DNA of 54,118 bases from Cryomorphaceae bacterium (GCA_003331875.1 QOQA01000007.1:1-54118), one strand, 5' to 3'; positions 43,853 to 53,108 are shown, counted from the stretch's first letter. Program-made: numbers and translations. The notes: generated by a model not told the origin, from the sequence alone.

Positions 43853-46444
43853 ATGAAAAAAGAAACCCCATTAATGAAGCAATACAACGATATTAAATCA
43901 AAATATCCTAAGTCAATTTTGCTTTTTCGTGTTGGGGATTTTTACGAAACATTTCATGAAGATGCTGTAACCGCGTCAAAAGTACTTGGAATTGTATTGA
44001 CAAAAAGAGGATCTGGTATAAACAAGGAAACAAAACTTGCAGGCTTTCCATACCATTCCCTTGACACTTACTTACACAAATTAGTGAAAGCTGGACACAG
44101 GGTCGCTATATGTGAGCAGTTGGAAAATCCAAAATTGACAAAAAAAATTGTAAAAAGAGGAGTTACAGATCTTATTACTCCTGGTGTTTCATTAAATGAC
44201 GAAATTTTAACCTCAAAAAAAAATAATTTTCTTGCAGCTGTAAATGTTGTTGGAGATCAGATTGGGTTATCATTGCTTGATGTGTCTACCGGAGATTTTT
44301 TTTTGAGTCAGGGTCAGTTAAATTATATTTTGAGTTTAATAAAAAACTTTGATCCAAAAGAAATACTCATTTCTAAAAATGATTTAAAATTTTTTAGCGA
44401 TGCCAATATTGATAGGTCTTATTTCTTTTATGTTGATGATTGGATGCTAAATTTCAACACTGCTTTAAAAAATATTTATGGTCATTTTAATGTAAAGTCT
44501 GTAAAAGGATTTGGTATTCAAAAAAACAATATTGGTTTGATATCAGCTTCTATGATTTTATTTTATTTGAAAGACTCCCATCAAAAAAAATTATCTCACA
44601 TTAATAAGTTAACTGAAATTAATATCACTTCATCTTTGATGATGGATAGATTTACAATTTCAAACTTGGAAATTTTACAGAGCAAAAATGAAGGTGGTAA
44701 AAGTTTACTAGAAATTATTGATAGAACAAAATCAGCAATGGGTTCTAGACTTTTGAGAAGATGGTTGTGTTTTCCCTCAGTTGATATAAAAGAAATAAAT
44801 AAAAGATATAGTATTGTTGAAGAGTTAAAGGAAAATTATATTAATAATGACGATTTTATTAGTGAGTTCAAATCTATCTACGATATTGAAAGAATCGTAT
44901 CAAAAATTATCAATTTTAAAACTAATCCTCGTGAATTAATTTCTTTATCAAACTCACTAAAGAGTATAGACAATATAAAGAGGATTTTAAAAGTATCTAA
45001 AAATAAAAATATTATATCAGTTCAAAAAAAGTTAATAAGAGGTTCAACTATCACTAAAATTTTAGATGATTATTTAAATCCTCAAGCACCAGCCTTATTA
45101 AATAAAGGAGGTGTAATTAATCGTGGAATAAACCAAGAATTAGATAACACTAGAGATATTTTAAACAACAATAAAAATATATTGGATGAAATATTAAAGA
45201 GAGAAATTAAAAATACAGGAATATCATCCCTTAAAATAAGTTTTAATAATGTTTTTGGTTTTTATTTAGAAGTAACAAATTCACACAAAGATAAAGTTCC
45301 AAATGAGTGGATTAGAAAGCAAACCTTGGTAAGTGCCGAACGATACATAACAGATGAGTTAAAAATCCATGAGAATAAAATTTTGAATGCAGAGGAGAAA
45401 ATTCTTGAAATTGAATTTACGGAGTTTAATAATCTCATTAGAAAAATTCAAAATAAAATTGATATAATTCAAAAAAATGCAACTTGTATTGCATACTTGG
45501 ATTGTTTATTATCATTTTCCCATTGTGCTGATGAATTAAGCTATGTCTACCCAACTATTAATAATAAAAGTAAATTTTATGTAAAAAATTCACGACACCC
45601 TGTTATTGAGCATACATTAGATGAAGGCAAGCATTATATTCCAAATGATATTGAGTTAAATGATCAAGATCATCAAATCTTAATGATCACAGGTCCTAAC
45701 ATGTCTGGAAAATCAGCAATACTACGCCAAGTTGCGTTAATAGCAATTCTTGCACAGATAGGATCTTTTGTTCCAGCAACAGAACTTAAAATGGGCTTTT
45801 TTGATCGAATTTTTACTAGAGTTGGAGCAAGTGATAATATTTCTCAAGGTGAATCAACATTTATGGTAGAAATGTTAGAATCTGCTTCTATAGTAAATAA
45901 TATTAGTGATAAAAGCTTGGTAATATTAGATGAAATAGGAAGAGGAACAAGTACATACGATGGAATTTCAATTGCTTGGGGAATTACACAGTTTTTACAT
46001 GAAAATATTAATAAACCCAAAACACTTTTCGCTACGCATTATCATGAACTAAATATGATGGCAGATAAATTTAAAAGAATCAAAAATTACAACGTACAAG
46101 TAAAGGAGACTAATAAAGATGTAATATTTTTAAGAAAACTCATACCAGGAGGGAGCGCACACAGTTTTGGAATTCACGTAGCAAAAATGGCTGGAATGCC
46201 TGATAAAATCATAAATATTTCAAAAAAAATTCTAAAAAAGTTAGAAAAATCACACAACGAAAAAAATAATTTTGACGTTGAAGAAAACTTGGATTTACAA
46301 CTAAGTTTTTTTAGTCTAAAAGATGAAGCTTATCAAAATTTAAAGGGCGAGTTAGAATCAATTGACATGGATAATATGACCCCAATTGAAGCATTGGTTA
46401 AGCTCAGTGAGCTAAAACAAAAAATTAATAAAGATGACACCTGA
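43853..46444 (+). CDS. mutS: DNA mismatch repair protein MutS
   Basis: Recognises mismatches and starts repair. The 863 residues are full length. The mismatch-reading motif is GDFYETF with Phe30 and Glu32. The ATPase has Walker A GPNMSGKSAILRQVA near 614-628, FTRVGASDNISQGESTFMVEM and Walker B LVILDEIGRGTSTYDG near 693-708. The C-terminal part PIEALVKLSELKQKINK is the usual helix-turn-helix dimer region. It stands alone on its strand and is followed by the tRNA genes 37 bases later. Confidence 0.97.
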   Translation: MKKETPLMKQYNDIKSKYPKSILLFRVGDFYETFHEDAVTASKVLGIVLTKRGSGINKETKLAGFPYHSLDTYLHKLVKAGHRVAICEQLENPKLTKKIVKRGVTDLITPGVSLNDEILTSKKNNFLAAVNVVGDQIGLSLLDVSTGDFFLSQGQLNYILSLIKNFDPKEILISKNDLKFFSDANIDRSYFFYVDDWMLNFNTALKNIYGHFNVKSVKGFGIQKNNIGLISASMILFYLKDSHQKKLSHINKLTEINITSSLMMDRFTISNLEILQSKNEGGKSLLEIIDRTKSAMGSRLLRRWLCFPSVDIKEINKRYSIVEELKENYINNDDFISEFKSIYDIERIVSKIINFKTNPRELISLSNSLKSIDNIKRILKVSKNKNIISVQKKLIRGSTITKILDDYLNPQAPALLNKGGVINRGINQELDNTRDILNNNKNILDEILKREIKNTGISSLKISFNNVFGFYLEVTNSHKDKVPNEWIRKQTLVSAERYITDELKIHENKILNAEEKILEIEFTEFNNLIRKIQNKIDIIQKNATCIAYLDCLLSFSHCADELSYVYPTINNKSKFYVKNSRHPVIEHTLDEGKHYIPNDIELNDQDHQILMITGPNMSGKSAILRQVALIAILAQIGSFVPATELKMGFFDRIFTRVGASDNISQGESTFMVEMLESASIVNNISDKSLVILDEIGRGTSTYDGISIAWGITQFLHENINKPKTLFATHYHELNMMADKFKRIKNYNVQVKETNKDVIFLRKLIPGGSAHSFGIHVAKMAGMPDKIINISKKILKKLEKSHNEKNNFDVEENLDLQLSFFSLKDEAYQNLKGELESIDMDNMTPIEALVKLSELKQKINKDDT

Positions 46445-46460
46445 GTTTAATTTTTTATTT

Positions 46461-46468
46461 TACATTTG
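46461..46468 (+). promoter_or_regulatory. TAnnTTTG promoter element for the tRNA pair
   Basis: TACATTTG matches the Bacteroidota -7 element, 13 bases before the tRNA-Gly 5' end, in the short gap after mutS. No TTG with the right spacing is visible in the end of mutS, so this is a partial match. Confidence 0.5.
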
Positions 46469-46481
46469 CTATCCCCTATTT

Positions 46482-46556
46482 GCGAAAGTAGCTCAGGGGT
46501 AGAGCATCACCTTGCCAAGGTGAGGGTCGCGGGTTCAAATCCCGTCTTTCGCTCCA
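46482..46556 (+). tRNA. tRNA-Gly(GCC)
   Basis: 75 bases including an encoded CCA. The acceptor stem GCGAAAG pairs with CTTTCGC, the discriminator is T, the D-arm is GCTCAGGGGTAGAGC, the anticodon stem CACCT/AGGTG holds a loop with GCC, and the T-arm is GCGGG-TTCAAAT-CCCGT with the TTC core. All stems close, so the gene looks functional. Confidence 0.97.
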
Positions 46557-46558
46557 CT

Positions 46559-46644
46559 GCTCGGGTGGTGGAATTGGTAGACACGTTGGACTTAAAATCC
46601 AATGAACAGTAATGTTCGTGCGGGTTCAAGTCCCGCCCCGAGTA
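46559..46644 (+). tRNA. tRNA-Leu(TAA)
   Basis: 86 bases with the long variable arm of a class II tRNA. The acceptor GCTCGGG pairs with CCCGAGT (one G-T), discriminator A. The anticodon stem TTGGA/TCCAA holds a loop with TAA, the variable arm is TGAACAGTAATGTTCG, and the T-arm is GCGGG-TTCAAGT-CCCGC. CCA is not encoded (CTA follows), in contrast to the tRNA-Gly two bases upstream. Confidence 0.96.
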
Positions 46645-46646
46645 CT

Positions 46647-46682
46647 AAAGGGGAAGAGCCTTTTCGGCTTTTTCCCTTTTTT
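46647..46682 (+). terminator. Rho-independent terminator after the tRNA pair
   Basis: AAAGGGGAAGAGCC, a loop TTTTC, then GGCTTTTTCCCTTT form a 14-pair stem with two G-U pairs, followed by further T. It ends the tRNA transcript just before the convergent sulfatase stop. On the minus strand the two wobble pairs become mismatches and only a short T run follows, so it should work mainly in the plus direction. Confidence 0.85.
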
Positions 46683-48138
46683 ATTTACCTTGGATATTTT
46701 CTTTGTATTTTGATTGAAGAATATTACTAAGTTCCAAAACAATTTTACCGAATTCTTCTTTCTCAGCAACATTTGTGTTTTCAGTTTTATTTAATCTATG
46801 ATCGTACAACATTTTGTCTGTAGTTTTATTATTTTTTGCATTTACAAATTCAGTGTAAGAATATTGTCTTGTTTTTAATGTAAATCCATTTTTTCTTTTA
46901 ATGAAAACATGCTCTTTTCCCATTGAATCAAGATTATTAAAAATTCCAACCAAACTTTCTCCATCTAACTGATTTTTTGGCGGCTCTAGTTTACAAAGTT
47001 CTGCTAAAGTCGGATAAACATCAACTAGTGAAACCAGTGCATTTGTAGTGCCTTTTGTATTTGTTAGAGGATTATAGATTATCAATGGAACCTGTGTAGC
47101 TGTATTATAACTTGTAAACTTGGCCCATTGAGTATGTTCTTGTAACATGTAGCCATGATCGGAAACAAATATTATAATCGTATTTTTATCTAAATCTTCA
47201 TTTTCCAATGTGGCCAAGATTTTACCAATCAAAGCATCAGTATAGGAAATCGTTGCGTAGTATCCATGAATTAAGCTTATTGCTAAACTGTCAGAAACCG
47301 GACCATTTTTTGGAATACCATTGTAACTTCTGAGTTCACCTGAGCCACTAATACTCATATTTGGAGCATCTACAGGAATCTGGTTGTAGTTTTGTGGTTG
47401 CTTAATGTCATTTCTTTGATACAGGTCCCAATATTTTCTTGGAGCATTGAAGGGTAGGTGAGGGTTTATGAATCCAGCTGTTAGAAAAAAAGGTTTATTT
47501 TCTTTTTTTAATCTTCTAATATCTCTTATTACCTTTTCGGTCATTAAACCGTCTATATAAGTTGAATCGGACACATCAGGTTTTTCGTAAGCAGGTCCCT
47601 TGTCTGTTTTTTTATAGATGGATGCATTTATTGGGTTTTTGTAATCTTTCCAAAGTGATTGCCAATAGTCTGTTGGTGCTAAGTTTTTATCATTTTCATC
47701 AAATGCATATGGCCTCCAGACCTCATCCCAGTCTTCCATTCTATCATCTAAATGATGATATATTTTCCCATTAGAAATTGTTGTGTATCCATTTGTTTTA
47801 AAAAGCTGAGGAATTGTAACTGCTTCAGGTGTTTCTTTTTCAACAAATGTATTATAGTCTAAAAATCTATTTTTTGTTGGTAACATTCCCGTGAGCATAC
47901 TTGCTCTAGATGCACCACAAACAGGTACATTACAATATGCATTATTAAATTGTATGCCTTTTTCAGCTAACAAATCGATATTTGGAGATTTTATTTTTGA
48001 TAATCCATATGAAAAAAGTTCTGGACGCAAATCATCAATGTACAACAATAAGATATTAGGTTTGTTTTGAGTTTTTTGGACAGAAGTTTCAGAACATGCA
48101 ATTAATAAAAGAAACACACAAAAGATTATTCTAGACAT
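46681..48138 (-). CDS. Sulfatase lipoprotein (iduronate-2-sulfatase-like, S1 family)
   Basis: A 485-residue sulfatase. The lipobox LLIAC with Cys15 marks a lipoprotein, so it is probably anchored in the outer membrane. Metal ligands Asp35 and Asp36 lie in YIDDLRP, and the active-site Cys74 sits in VCGASRASMLTG, to be oxidised to formylglycine. IIIFVSDHGYMLQEH near 323-337 gives the later Asp/His metal site. The core reads C-G-A-S-R rather than the usual C-x-P-S-R. The overall pattern fits iduronate-2-sulfatase-like S1 enzymes acting on algal or other sulfated polysaccharides. No other polysaccharide genes are adjacent, but a TonB receptor is in the same run of genes. Confidence 0.88.
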   Translation of the reverse strand: MSRIIFCVFLLLIACSETSVQKTQNKPNILLLYIDDLRPELFSYGLSKIKSPNIDLLAEKGIQFNNAYCNVPVCGASRASMLTGMLPTKNRFLDYNTFVEKETPEAVTIPQLFKTNGYTTISNGKIYHHLDDRMEDWDEVWRPYAFDENDKNLAPTDYWQSLWKDYKNPINASIYKKTDKGPAYEKPDVSDSTYIDGLMTEKVIRDIRRLKKENKPFFLTAGFINPHLPFNAPRKYWDLYQRNDIKQPQNYNQIPVDAPNMSISGSGELRSYNGIPKNGPVSDSLAISLIHGYYATISYTDALIGKILATLENEDLDKNTIIIFVSDHGYMLQEHTQWAKFTSYNTATQVPLIIYNPLTNTKGTTNALVSLVDVYPTLAELCKLEPPKNQLDGESLVGIFNNLDSMGKEHVFIKRKNGFTLKTRQYSYTEFVNAKNNKTTDKMLYDHRLNKTENTNVAEKEEFGKIVLELSNILQSKYKENIQGK

Positions 48139-48188
48139 TTGCTAAGATTATTTTATAAAAGTAATTACAAAAATCGTAGTCTTAAATT

Positions 48189-48839
48189 TTAATTATAAAA
48201 TTTTCTGTTCCAAATATATTGATTGAAATTTTTACCAAGCGCAAAACCATAGTAAATAAAAATTGCAATAACAGATTTTAAAATAAAGAGGTAAGTGATG
48301 AAAAATTCTGCACCTGGATTATTATTATATTGGAATAAATCTTTAGGTACTATTAGTGTAAGAAATAAGGAAATTATACACATGAATATGATAATATTGT
48401 AAAGACTTTTAAAAGGCCACATCATTATTTTTCTAAAAAAACTTAGATCATTACCCCATTTGTGTATCAAATAAAAATAATCATTACCTAGGGATGCGAA
48501 CATTAAAGGATCATCATAATTTTCAAGTTGAAATAAACTTGATGGCGCCATCATTTTAATTTCTCTGTTGATTTCTTTATGATCAGAGTAAAAAACCTTT
48601 AAATTTTTATACGCTTCATCTGGAACATGTCCCTTAAATAAATTAAAATCTAAAAATCTCAATCTGTAATCTATACATATTTTTTTTATCTCGGAAATAT
48701 GAAATATTCTGTCAGAATTAATTTTGTCAAGCTTAAAATCTAAACTTAAATCGATATCAATATTCAGGTTTGCCTTTGACTTCCTTTTGGTCTTTAAGAG
48801 TTCAGCGTGAAGGTCTGTTCTAGGCATTTTTATTTCCAT
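48189..48839 (-). CDS. Unknown membrane protein
   Basis: A 216-residue protein (from the ATG at 48839; a TTG at 48845 would add two residues) that I do not recognise. The first roughly 130 residues are soluble and charged (KMPRTDLHAELLKTKRKSKA), with a segment EINREIKMMAPSSLFQLENY in the middle. Two membrane helices follow at about 146-164 (LYNIIIFMCIISLFLTLIV) and 178-200 (FFITYLFILKSVIAIFIYYG), and a short polar tail. Both termini thus probably face the cytoplasm. It lies between the CrtI-like gene (51 bases) and the sulfatase gene (50 bases). Codon use looks like its neighbours. Confidence 0.7.
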   Translation of the reverse strand: MEIKMPRTDLHAELLKTKRKSKANLNIDIDLSLDFKLDKINSDRIFHISEIKKICIDYRLRFLDFNLFKGHVPDEAYKNLKVFYSDHKEINREIKMMAPSSLFQLENYDDPLMFASLGNDYFYLIHKWGNDLSFFRKIMMWPFKSLYNIIIFMCIISLFLTLIVPKDLFQYNNNPGAEFFITYLFILKSVIAIFIYYGFALGKNFNQYIWNRKFYN

Positions 48840-48890
48840 GATCAAAATTAAACAAAATCTATACCAAAAGAAATAATTTCTTGAAAGTAT

Positions 48891-50399
48891 TTAGTTAAAA
48901 TTAATTATGTGTTTTGCACACATATATCCAGGTGTTCCAGCTACACTCCCACAAGGAAATGATCCAGCTCCGCAATAGTAAATATTATTGAAATCAAAAT
49001 ATCTAAAAAAGCTTTTTTCTGGACAACTTGAGAATGTTCTTTTATTAAAGTTTTGATCACCACTTAGAGTCATGTGATCAATATTACCCTTTGGAAAATA
49101 AAACGTTTTTTTTAGGTCTAATGGTGTCAAAAATTTTGTTTCAATTAAGTCATCAATATTGACAATATACTTTGAAAGAAGATTTAAAATATCTTCTTTG
49201 CATTCAATAAGATCTTTGGATTCTTTGTTGAATGAAAAGTTTTTTGAAAAAAGAATCAGTTTTTCAATTCCTTCGTCATTCCCCATTTTCCTTTGTGCAG
49301 AACCCTCAGGATATATTTGAATGTAACCAGGTTCATAATCTTTGTAATTTTTGTATGCACTTTGACTTGATTTTTCAAATTCATTAAGATTTGAATTTGA
49401 AAAAATAAATCTAAACGATGTATCTAATGAGTTATCATTAACTGGATATTTCCAAATCACTGGGTTTTTAAAAAAAGCAGTTACCTTTCCGCTTGTTCCA
49501 ATAAACTCATTATTGCTAATAGTTTTAACTTTCTTGTTGTCTTTGAGCAATATAGATGGAGTTAATGGATCAGTAGCAAATAACAGATAATCATAATCTA
49601 ATTTTTTGTTTTCAAGATGTATTTTTTGAGATTTAATATTAATTTTTTTGATTGACACTGAGTAGTCAATTTTTACACCAAGTGATTTATTAATTTTTTC
49701 TAAATTTTCAGTGATTTCCCATATTCCATTTTTTACAAACCCCCAGTAACCATTAAAAATCGAACCTGAATCCATCAATGGTATTGTAAATGCAGTACCC
49801 TTTTCAAAAATTGATGCAGGACCACTTTCAGTAACAGTCATTCCCATGTATAACTTTGTTTTTTCAGATGTAAAATAATGGTTTAACAAGTCATATGCTG
49901 AGCCCTTAATCCATAACTCTGTAGTCTTTTCCCCAAGTATATTTCCAGCATCTAAAATATTTGGAATTTCACTTTTTTTATAGATGTTTTGTAAATAGCG
50001 GATTACTTTATTTTCGTCATTTCTAAAACCTGCAACATCGCCTTTTTCGTTCCATTTATTTTTCAATTCATTTTGTAAAGAATCAATATTTTGAAAAATT
50101 TTAGTGGGCTCTAAATCATCTTGAAAATAAACCAATTTAGGACTCTTTGGATAATAAGTTTCTACAAATTTTGATAAATGAGTTTCCTCAAATATGAACT
50201 TTTGCATCATCCCTAAAACTGTTGCACCTTTTGGATAATTTAAAACCTTTTTCCCTATTGCAACTGAATCCTTCACGCAAGCTCCACCAATATGATTGTT
50301 TTTCTCTAAAATATGCACATCAAAGTTTTGCTTCTGTAAATAATTAGCAGCTGTTAAACCATTAATTCCTCCTCCGACAATGACTACCTTTTTTTTCAA
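48891..50399 (-). CDS. FAD-dependent oxidoreductase, CrtI/phytoene-desaturase-like
   Basis: A 502-residue flavoprotein of the amine oxidase/phytoene dehydrogenase superfamily. The N-terminal FAD motif is VVIVGGGINGLTAANYLQK near 5-23, followed by ILEKNNHIGGACVKDS with the ribose-binding Glu. The C-terminal FAD region reads YYCGAGSFPCGSVAGTPGYM near 472-491. These belong to the carotenoid isomerase/desaturase and retinol saturase-like branch; the substrate is unknown and no other carotenoid gene (crtB, crtE) is nearby. The start is a TTG at 50399 overlapping the receptor stop by four bases (TTGA), so both are likely made together. Confidence 0.85.
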   Translation of the reverse strand: MKKKVVIVGGGINGLTAANYLQKQNFDVHILEKNNHIGGACVKDSVAIGKKVLNYPKGATVLGMMQKFIFEETHLSKFVETYYPKSPKLVYFQDDLEPTKIFQNIDSLQNELKNKWNEKGDVAGFRNDENKVIRYLQNIYKKSEIPNILDAGNILGEKTTELWIKGSAYDLLNHYFTSEKTKLYMGMTVTESGPASIFEKGTAFTIPLMDSGSIFNGYWGFVKNGIWEITENLEKINKSLGVKIDYSVSIKKINIKSQKIHLENKKLDYDYLLFATDPLTPSILLKDNKKVKTISNNEFIGTSGKVTAFFKNPVIWKYPVNDNSLDTSFRFIFSNSNLNEFEKSSQSAYKNYKDYEPGYIQIYPEGSAQRKMGNDEGIEKLILFSKNFSFNKESKDLIECKEDILNLLSKYIVNIDDLIETKFLTPLDLKKTFYFPKGNIDHMTLSGDQNFNKRTFSSCPEKSFFRYFDFNNIYYCGAGSFPCGSVAGTPGYMCAKHIINFN

Positions 50400-52411
50400 A
50401 AATTAAATTTTAATCCTGAAACAAAATTAATTTTGGGAGCTGCTTCATAAAACCTTGATCCAAATGCATTTATCCTGACATTGTCAATATATTCTTCATC
50501 CAGTAAATTTTCAATTGCCAAAAATGGTATAACATCTAATCCAAATAAAAATATTTTCTTGGAAAAATTAAAGTTTATTAAGTTGTATCCATTTACTAAT
50601 GATGTATTAGAATTATTATTGTAAATTTTTCCAACCTTCTTCCAACTGAGAATTAAATTCAGACCTTTATCGTTGCTGTATTTTAGACTTAATTTATGAA
50701 AGCTATTGGGAATTCCCGCAATATTATTTTCTGAGTAGTCAATTTCTCCATTAGAAAAATTTTCAAATTTATATTCACCTCTAGTTAATGAATAGTCAAT
50801 TACAAAATTTGAATTTAATTGAGCATTTAATTCTAATTCAGCCCCTTTTTTTGTTGTTTTTCCAGCATTTTGATATAAAACTTGACCAGTTGTTGATTCA
50901 AAAGGCAAAATTTCATTTTCAGTCAAAATATTGAAAAATCTAAGGTTGTATTTTAATCTCGTTAGTTTTTGATAATTAGAAATTCCAATTTCAAAAGATT
51001 TAGATTTTACTGAATTTAAATCGCTATTAAATCCAGATTGATCTATTGTAGCAGACAACTCATTTAGAGTGGGTGTTTCATATCCAGTTGAAATATTTGA
51101 AAAAATATCAAAATTTTTAAATTCATAATTCAAATTAAATGAGGGGTTTATTGACTTGATCTTTTGTGAAATTTTAAACGAGCTTATTAATATATTGTCC
51201 ATAGTAATAGTATTATCATCATACCTAATTCCAGCTGATAATGCAAGTTTTCCAATATTTTTTGATCCAAAAAAATAAAGCCCAATATTTTCATATTTTT
51301 CAAATTGGTTCATTACCATTTCTGATTTTAGACCTAAATCATTGATAAATCTCTTTCTATGATCATTTTGATTATTATATGAAAAGCCTATATTGTATTT
51401 AATAAAATTTTCAGATTCAAAATTAAGTTTGTATCCCCAAAATGATTTATCTAAGTCTATAATTCCTCCATTTCTGAACGGAAGTTTTCCATCAAAAACT
51501 CTTCTGTTATAATAAATAGAATTGGTTAATTTAAAATTATTGAAAGCACTTTTTAAGTTGAGTCCTAATTTAAATTGTTTTACACTCTCTCTTGCATCAT
51601 ATTCTAAATTTCTAGCCCTAGCTTGTCTTCTGTCTGATTCTAATTCCACTAAGTTTAGACCGCCTGGATCCATGGCATCAGGACTGTCAAGGATATTTCC
51701 TACAATTTGTAATTTATTTTTACTACCAAGTTTTGCCAAATATTTAAAATTTGCATTTAAGTTTTTATATCCACTGTGGACTCTGTATCCATCAGAATTG
51801 GTATTAGAGATAAAGAAAATCATTTTTTCATTTTCATTTCTTACACCCACAGTAGTCTGAATTTTACTCATTGAAAATGACCCCAATGAGACACCAACAT
51901 TTACAAAATTTTCTTCAAAATCTTCCAGTGTTGTGATTGAAATTACTCCACCAGCAGAACTTCCAAAAAAGGAGGAATTATTTCCCCTGTAAATTGAAAT
52001 TCTATCAACTATTTCTAAGTTAATATTATCGATTTGAGATTGGCCATCTGGTGAGGTTTCTGGAATTCCATCTACAAAAATCTTAATACCCCTAATTCCA
52101 AAGTTTGCTCTAGAACCAAAACCTCTAATTGATATTCTTGCATCTTGGGCAAAGTTGTTGTTATTCATTATAAAAAGTCCAGGAACAGACTCAAGATATT
52201 CACTAATATTAATTTGCTGTGTTATGGTTTGAAATTTTTTAAAATTTAGGTTGGTTACAGGATAAACCAGATCTTTATTTCCTAAAAAGCTATTAATTGG
52301 TTCGACAATAATTTCGTCTAACTTTATTGTATCACTAACGGTTAATCTTTCTTGTGAATAAAGATGATTGCAAAAAAGAACAATTAAAAAAAGGAATTTT
52401 AGATTTTTCAA
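50396..52411 (-). CDS. TonB-dependent outer-membrane receptor
   Basis: A 671-residue outer-membrane receptor. The signal peptide is about 1-18 (ending NHLYSQ). A plug domain follows with YLESVPGLFIMNNNN, RISIRGFGSRANFGIRGI and SFFGSSAGGVISITTL, all typical. The 22-strand barrel makes up the rest and ends VSGLKFNF, with a C-terminal aromatic residue as expected. Substrate not readable from sequence; there is no SusD partner, so it is not a classical polysaccharide Sus pair. The TTG start at 52411 is one base after rluF; the CrtI-like gene overlaps its stop. Confidence 0.92.
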   Translation of the reverse strand: MKNLKFLFLIVLFCNHLYSQERLTVSDTIKLDEIIVEPINSFLGNKDLVYPVTNLNFKKFQTITQQINISEYLESVPGLFIMNNNNFAQDARISIRGFGSRANFGIRGIKIFVDGIPETSPDGQSQIDNINLEIVDRISIYRGNNSSFFGSSAGGVISITTLEDFEENFVNVGVSLGSFSMSKIQTTVGVRNENEKMIFFISNTNSDGYRVHSGYKNLNANFKYLAKLGSKNKLQIVGNILDSPDAMDPGGLNLVELESDRRQARARNLEYDARESVKQFKLGLNLKSAFNNFKLTNSIYYNRRVFDGKLPFRNGGIIDLDKSFWGYKLNFESENFIKYNIGFSYNNQNDHRKRFINDLGLKSEMVMNQFEKYENIGLYFFGSKNIGKLALSAGIRYDDNTITMDNILISSFKISQKIKSINPSFNLNYEFKNFDIFSNISTGYETPTLNELSATIDQSGFNSDLNSVKSKSFEIGISNYQKLTRLKYNLRFFNILTENEILPFESTTGQVLYQNAGKTTKKGAELELNAQLNSNFVIDYSLTRGEYKFENFSNGEIDYSENNIAGIPNSFHKLSLKYSNDKGLNLILSWKKVGKIYNNNSNTSLVNGYNLINFNFSKKIFLFGLDVIPFLAIENLLDEEYIDNVRINAFGSRFYEAAPKINFVSGLKFNF

Positions 52412-52412
52412 T

Positions 52413-53108
52413 TTATAGATTTTTTAAATATTTAATTTCATCGTTTTTTAAGTATCTCCACTTTCCTCTCGGAATATCTAAATTTATATTTATTATTCGA
52501 ATTCTTTCTAGTTTCTTGACCTTGTAGTCAAAATACTCACACATTCTTCTAATTTGTCTATTTAATCCCTGGGTTAGAATGATTTTAAATTGATACTCAT
52601 TAACATATTTTGTCTGACATTTTCTAGTTCTAGTATTTAAAATCGGAACACCATTTTCTAATTTTTTTAGTATAGGTTTTGTGATCTTTTTATTTATTGT
52701 TACCAAATACTCTTTTTCATGGTTATTTCTTGATCTTAAAATTCTATTAACAATATCTCCATCATCAGTTAAAAAAATTAAACCTTCACTTAGCTTATCT
52801 AATCTTCCTATTGGAAAAATTCTTTTTTTATAATTAATAAAATCGATTATATTTTTTTCTTCTCTTTCAGTATCAGTTGTACATACAATTCCTTTGGGCT
52901 TATTAAATGCTATGTAGGTGAAATTTTTAATTTTATTTTTAATAATCTCGCCATCAACTTTAACAATATCTTCCTCTGCAACTTTATATCCTGGGTCTAT
53001 TGAATTGTTGTTTACAGTAACTCTACCCTGAGTTATTAACTTATCAGCTTCTCTTCTAGAACAGAATCCTGATTGACTTAAAAATTTATTCACTCTTGTC
53101 TTATCCAT
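52413..53108 (-). CDS. 23S rRNA pseudouridine synthase, RluF-like (RsuA family)
   Basis: Isomerises uridine in rRNA. The 231 residues have an S4 RNA-binding domain at about 1-50 (VNKFLSQSGFCSRREADKLI) and the catalytic GRLDKLSEGLIFLTDDGD with Asp104. The K-S-E-G spacing points to RluF rather than RsuA or RluB. The stretch GLNRQIRRMCEYFDYKVKKL near 180-199 is conserved. It overlaps rimM by one base and is followed by the TonB receptor after one base. The exact rRNA position is inferred. Confidence 0.88.
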   Translation of the reverse strand: MDKTRVNKFLSQSGFCSRREADKLITQGRVTVNNNSIDPGYKVAEEDIVKVDGEIIKNKIKNFTYIAFNKPKGIVCTTDTEREEKNIIDFINYKKRIFPIGRLDKLSEGLIFLTDDGDIVNRILRSRNNHEKEYLVTINKKITKPILKKLENGVPILNTRTRKCQTKYVNEYQFKIILTQGLNRQIRRMCEYFDYKVKKLERIRIININLDIPRGKWRYLKNDEIKYLKNL

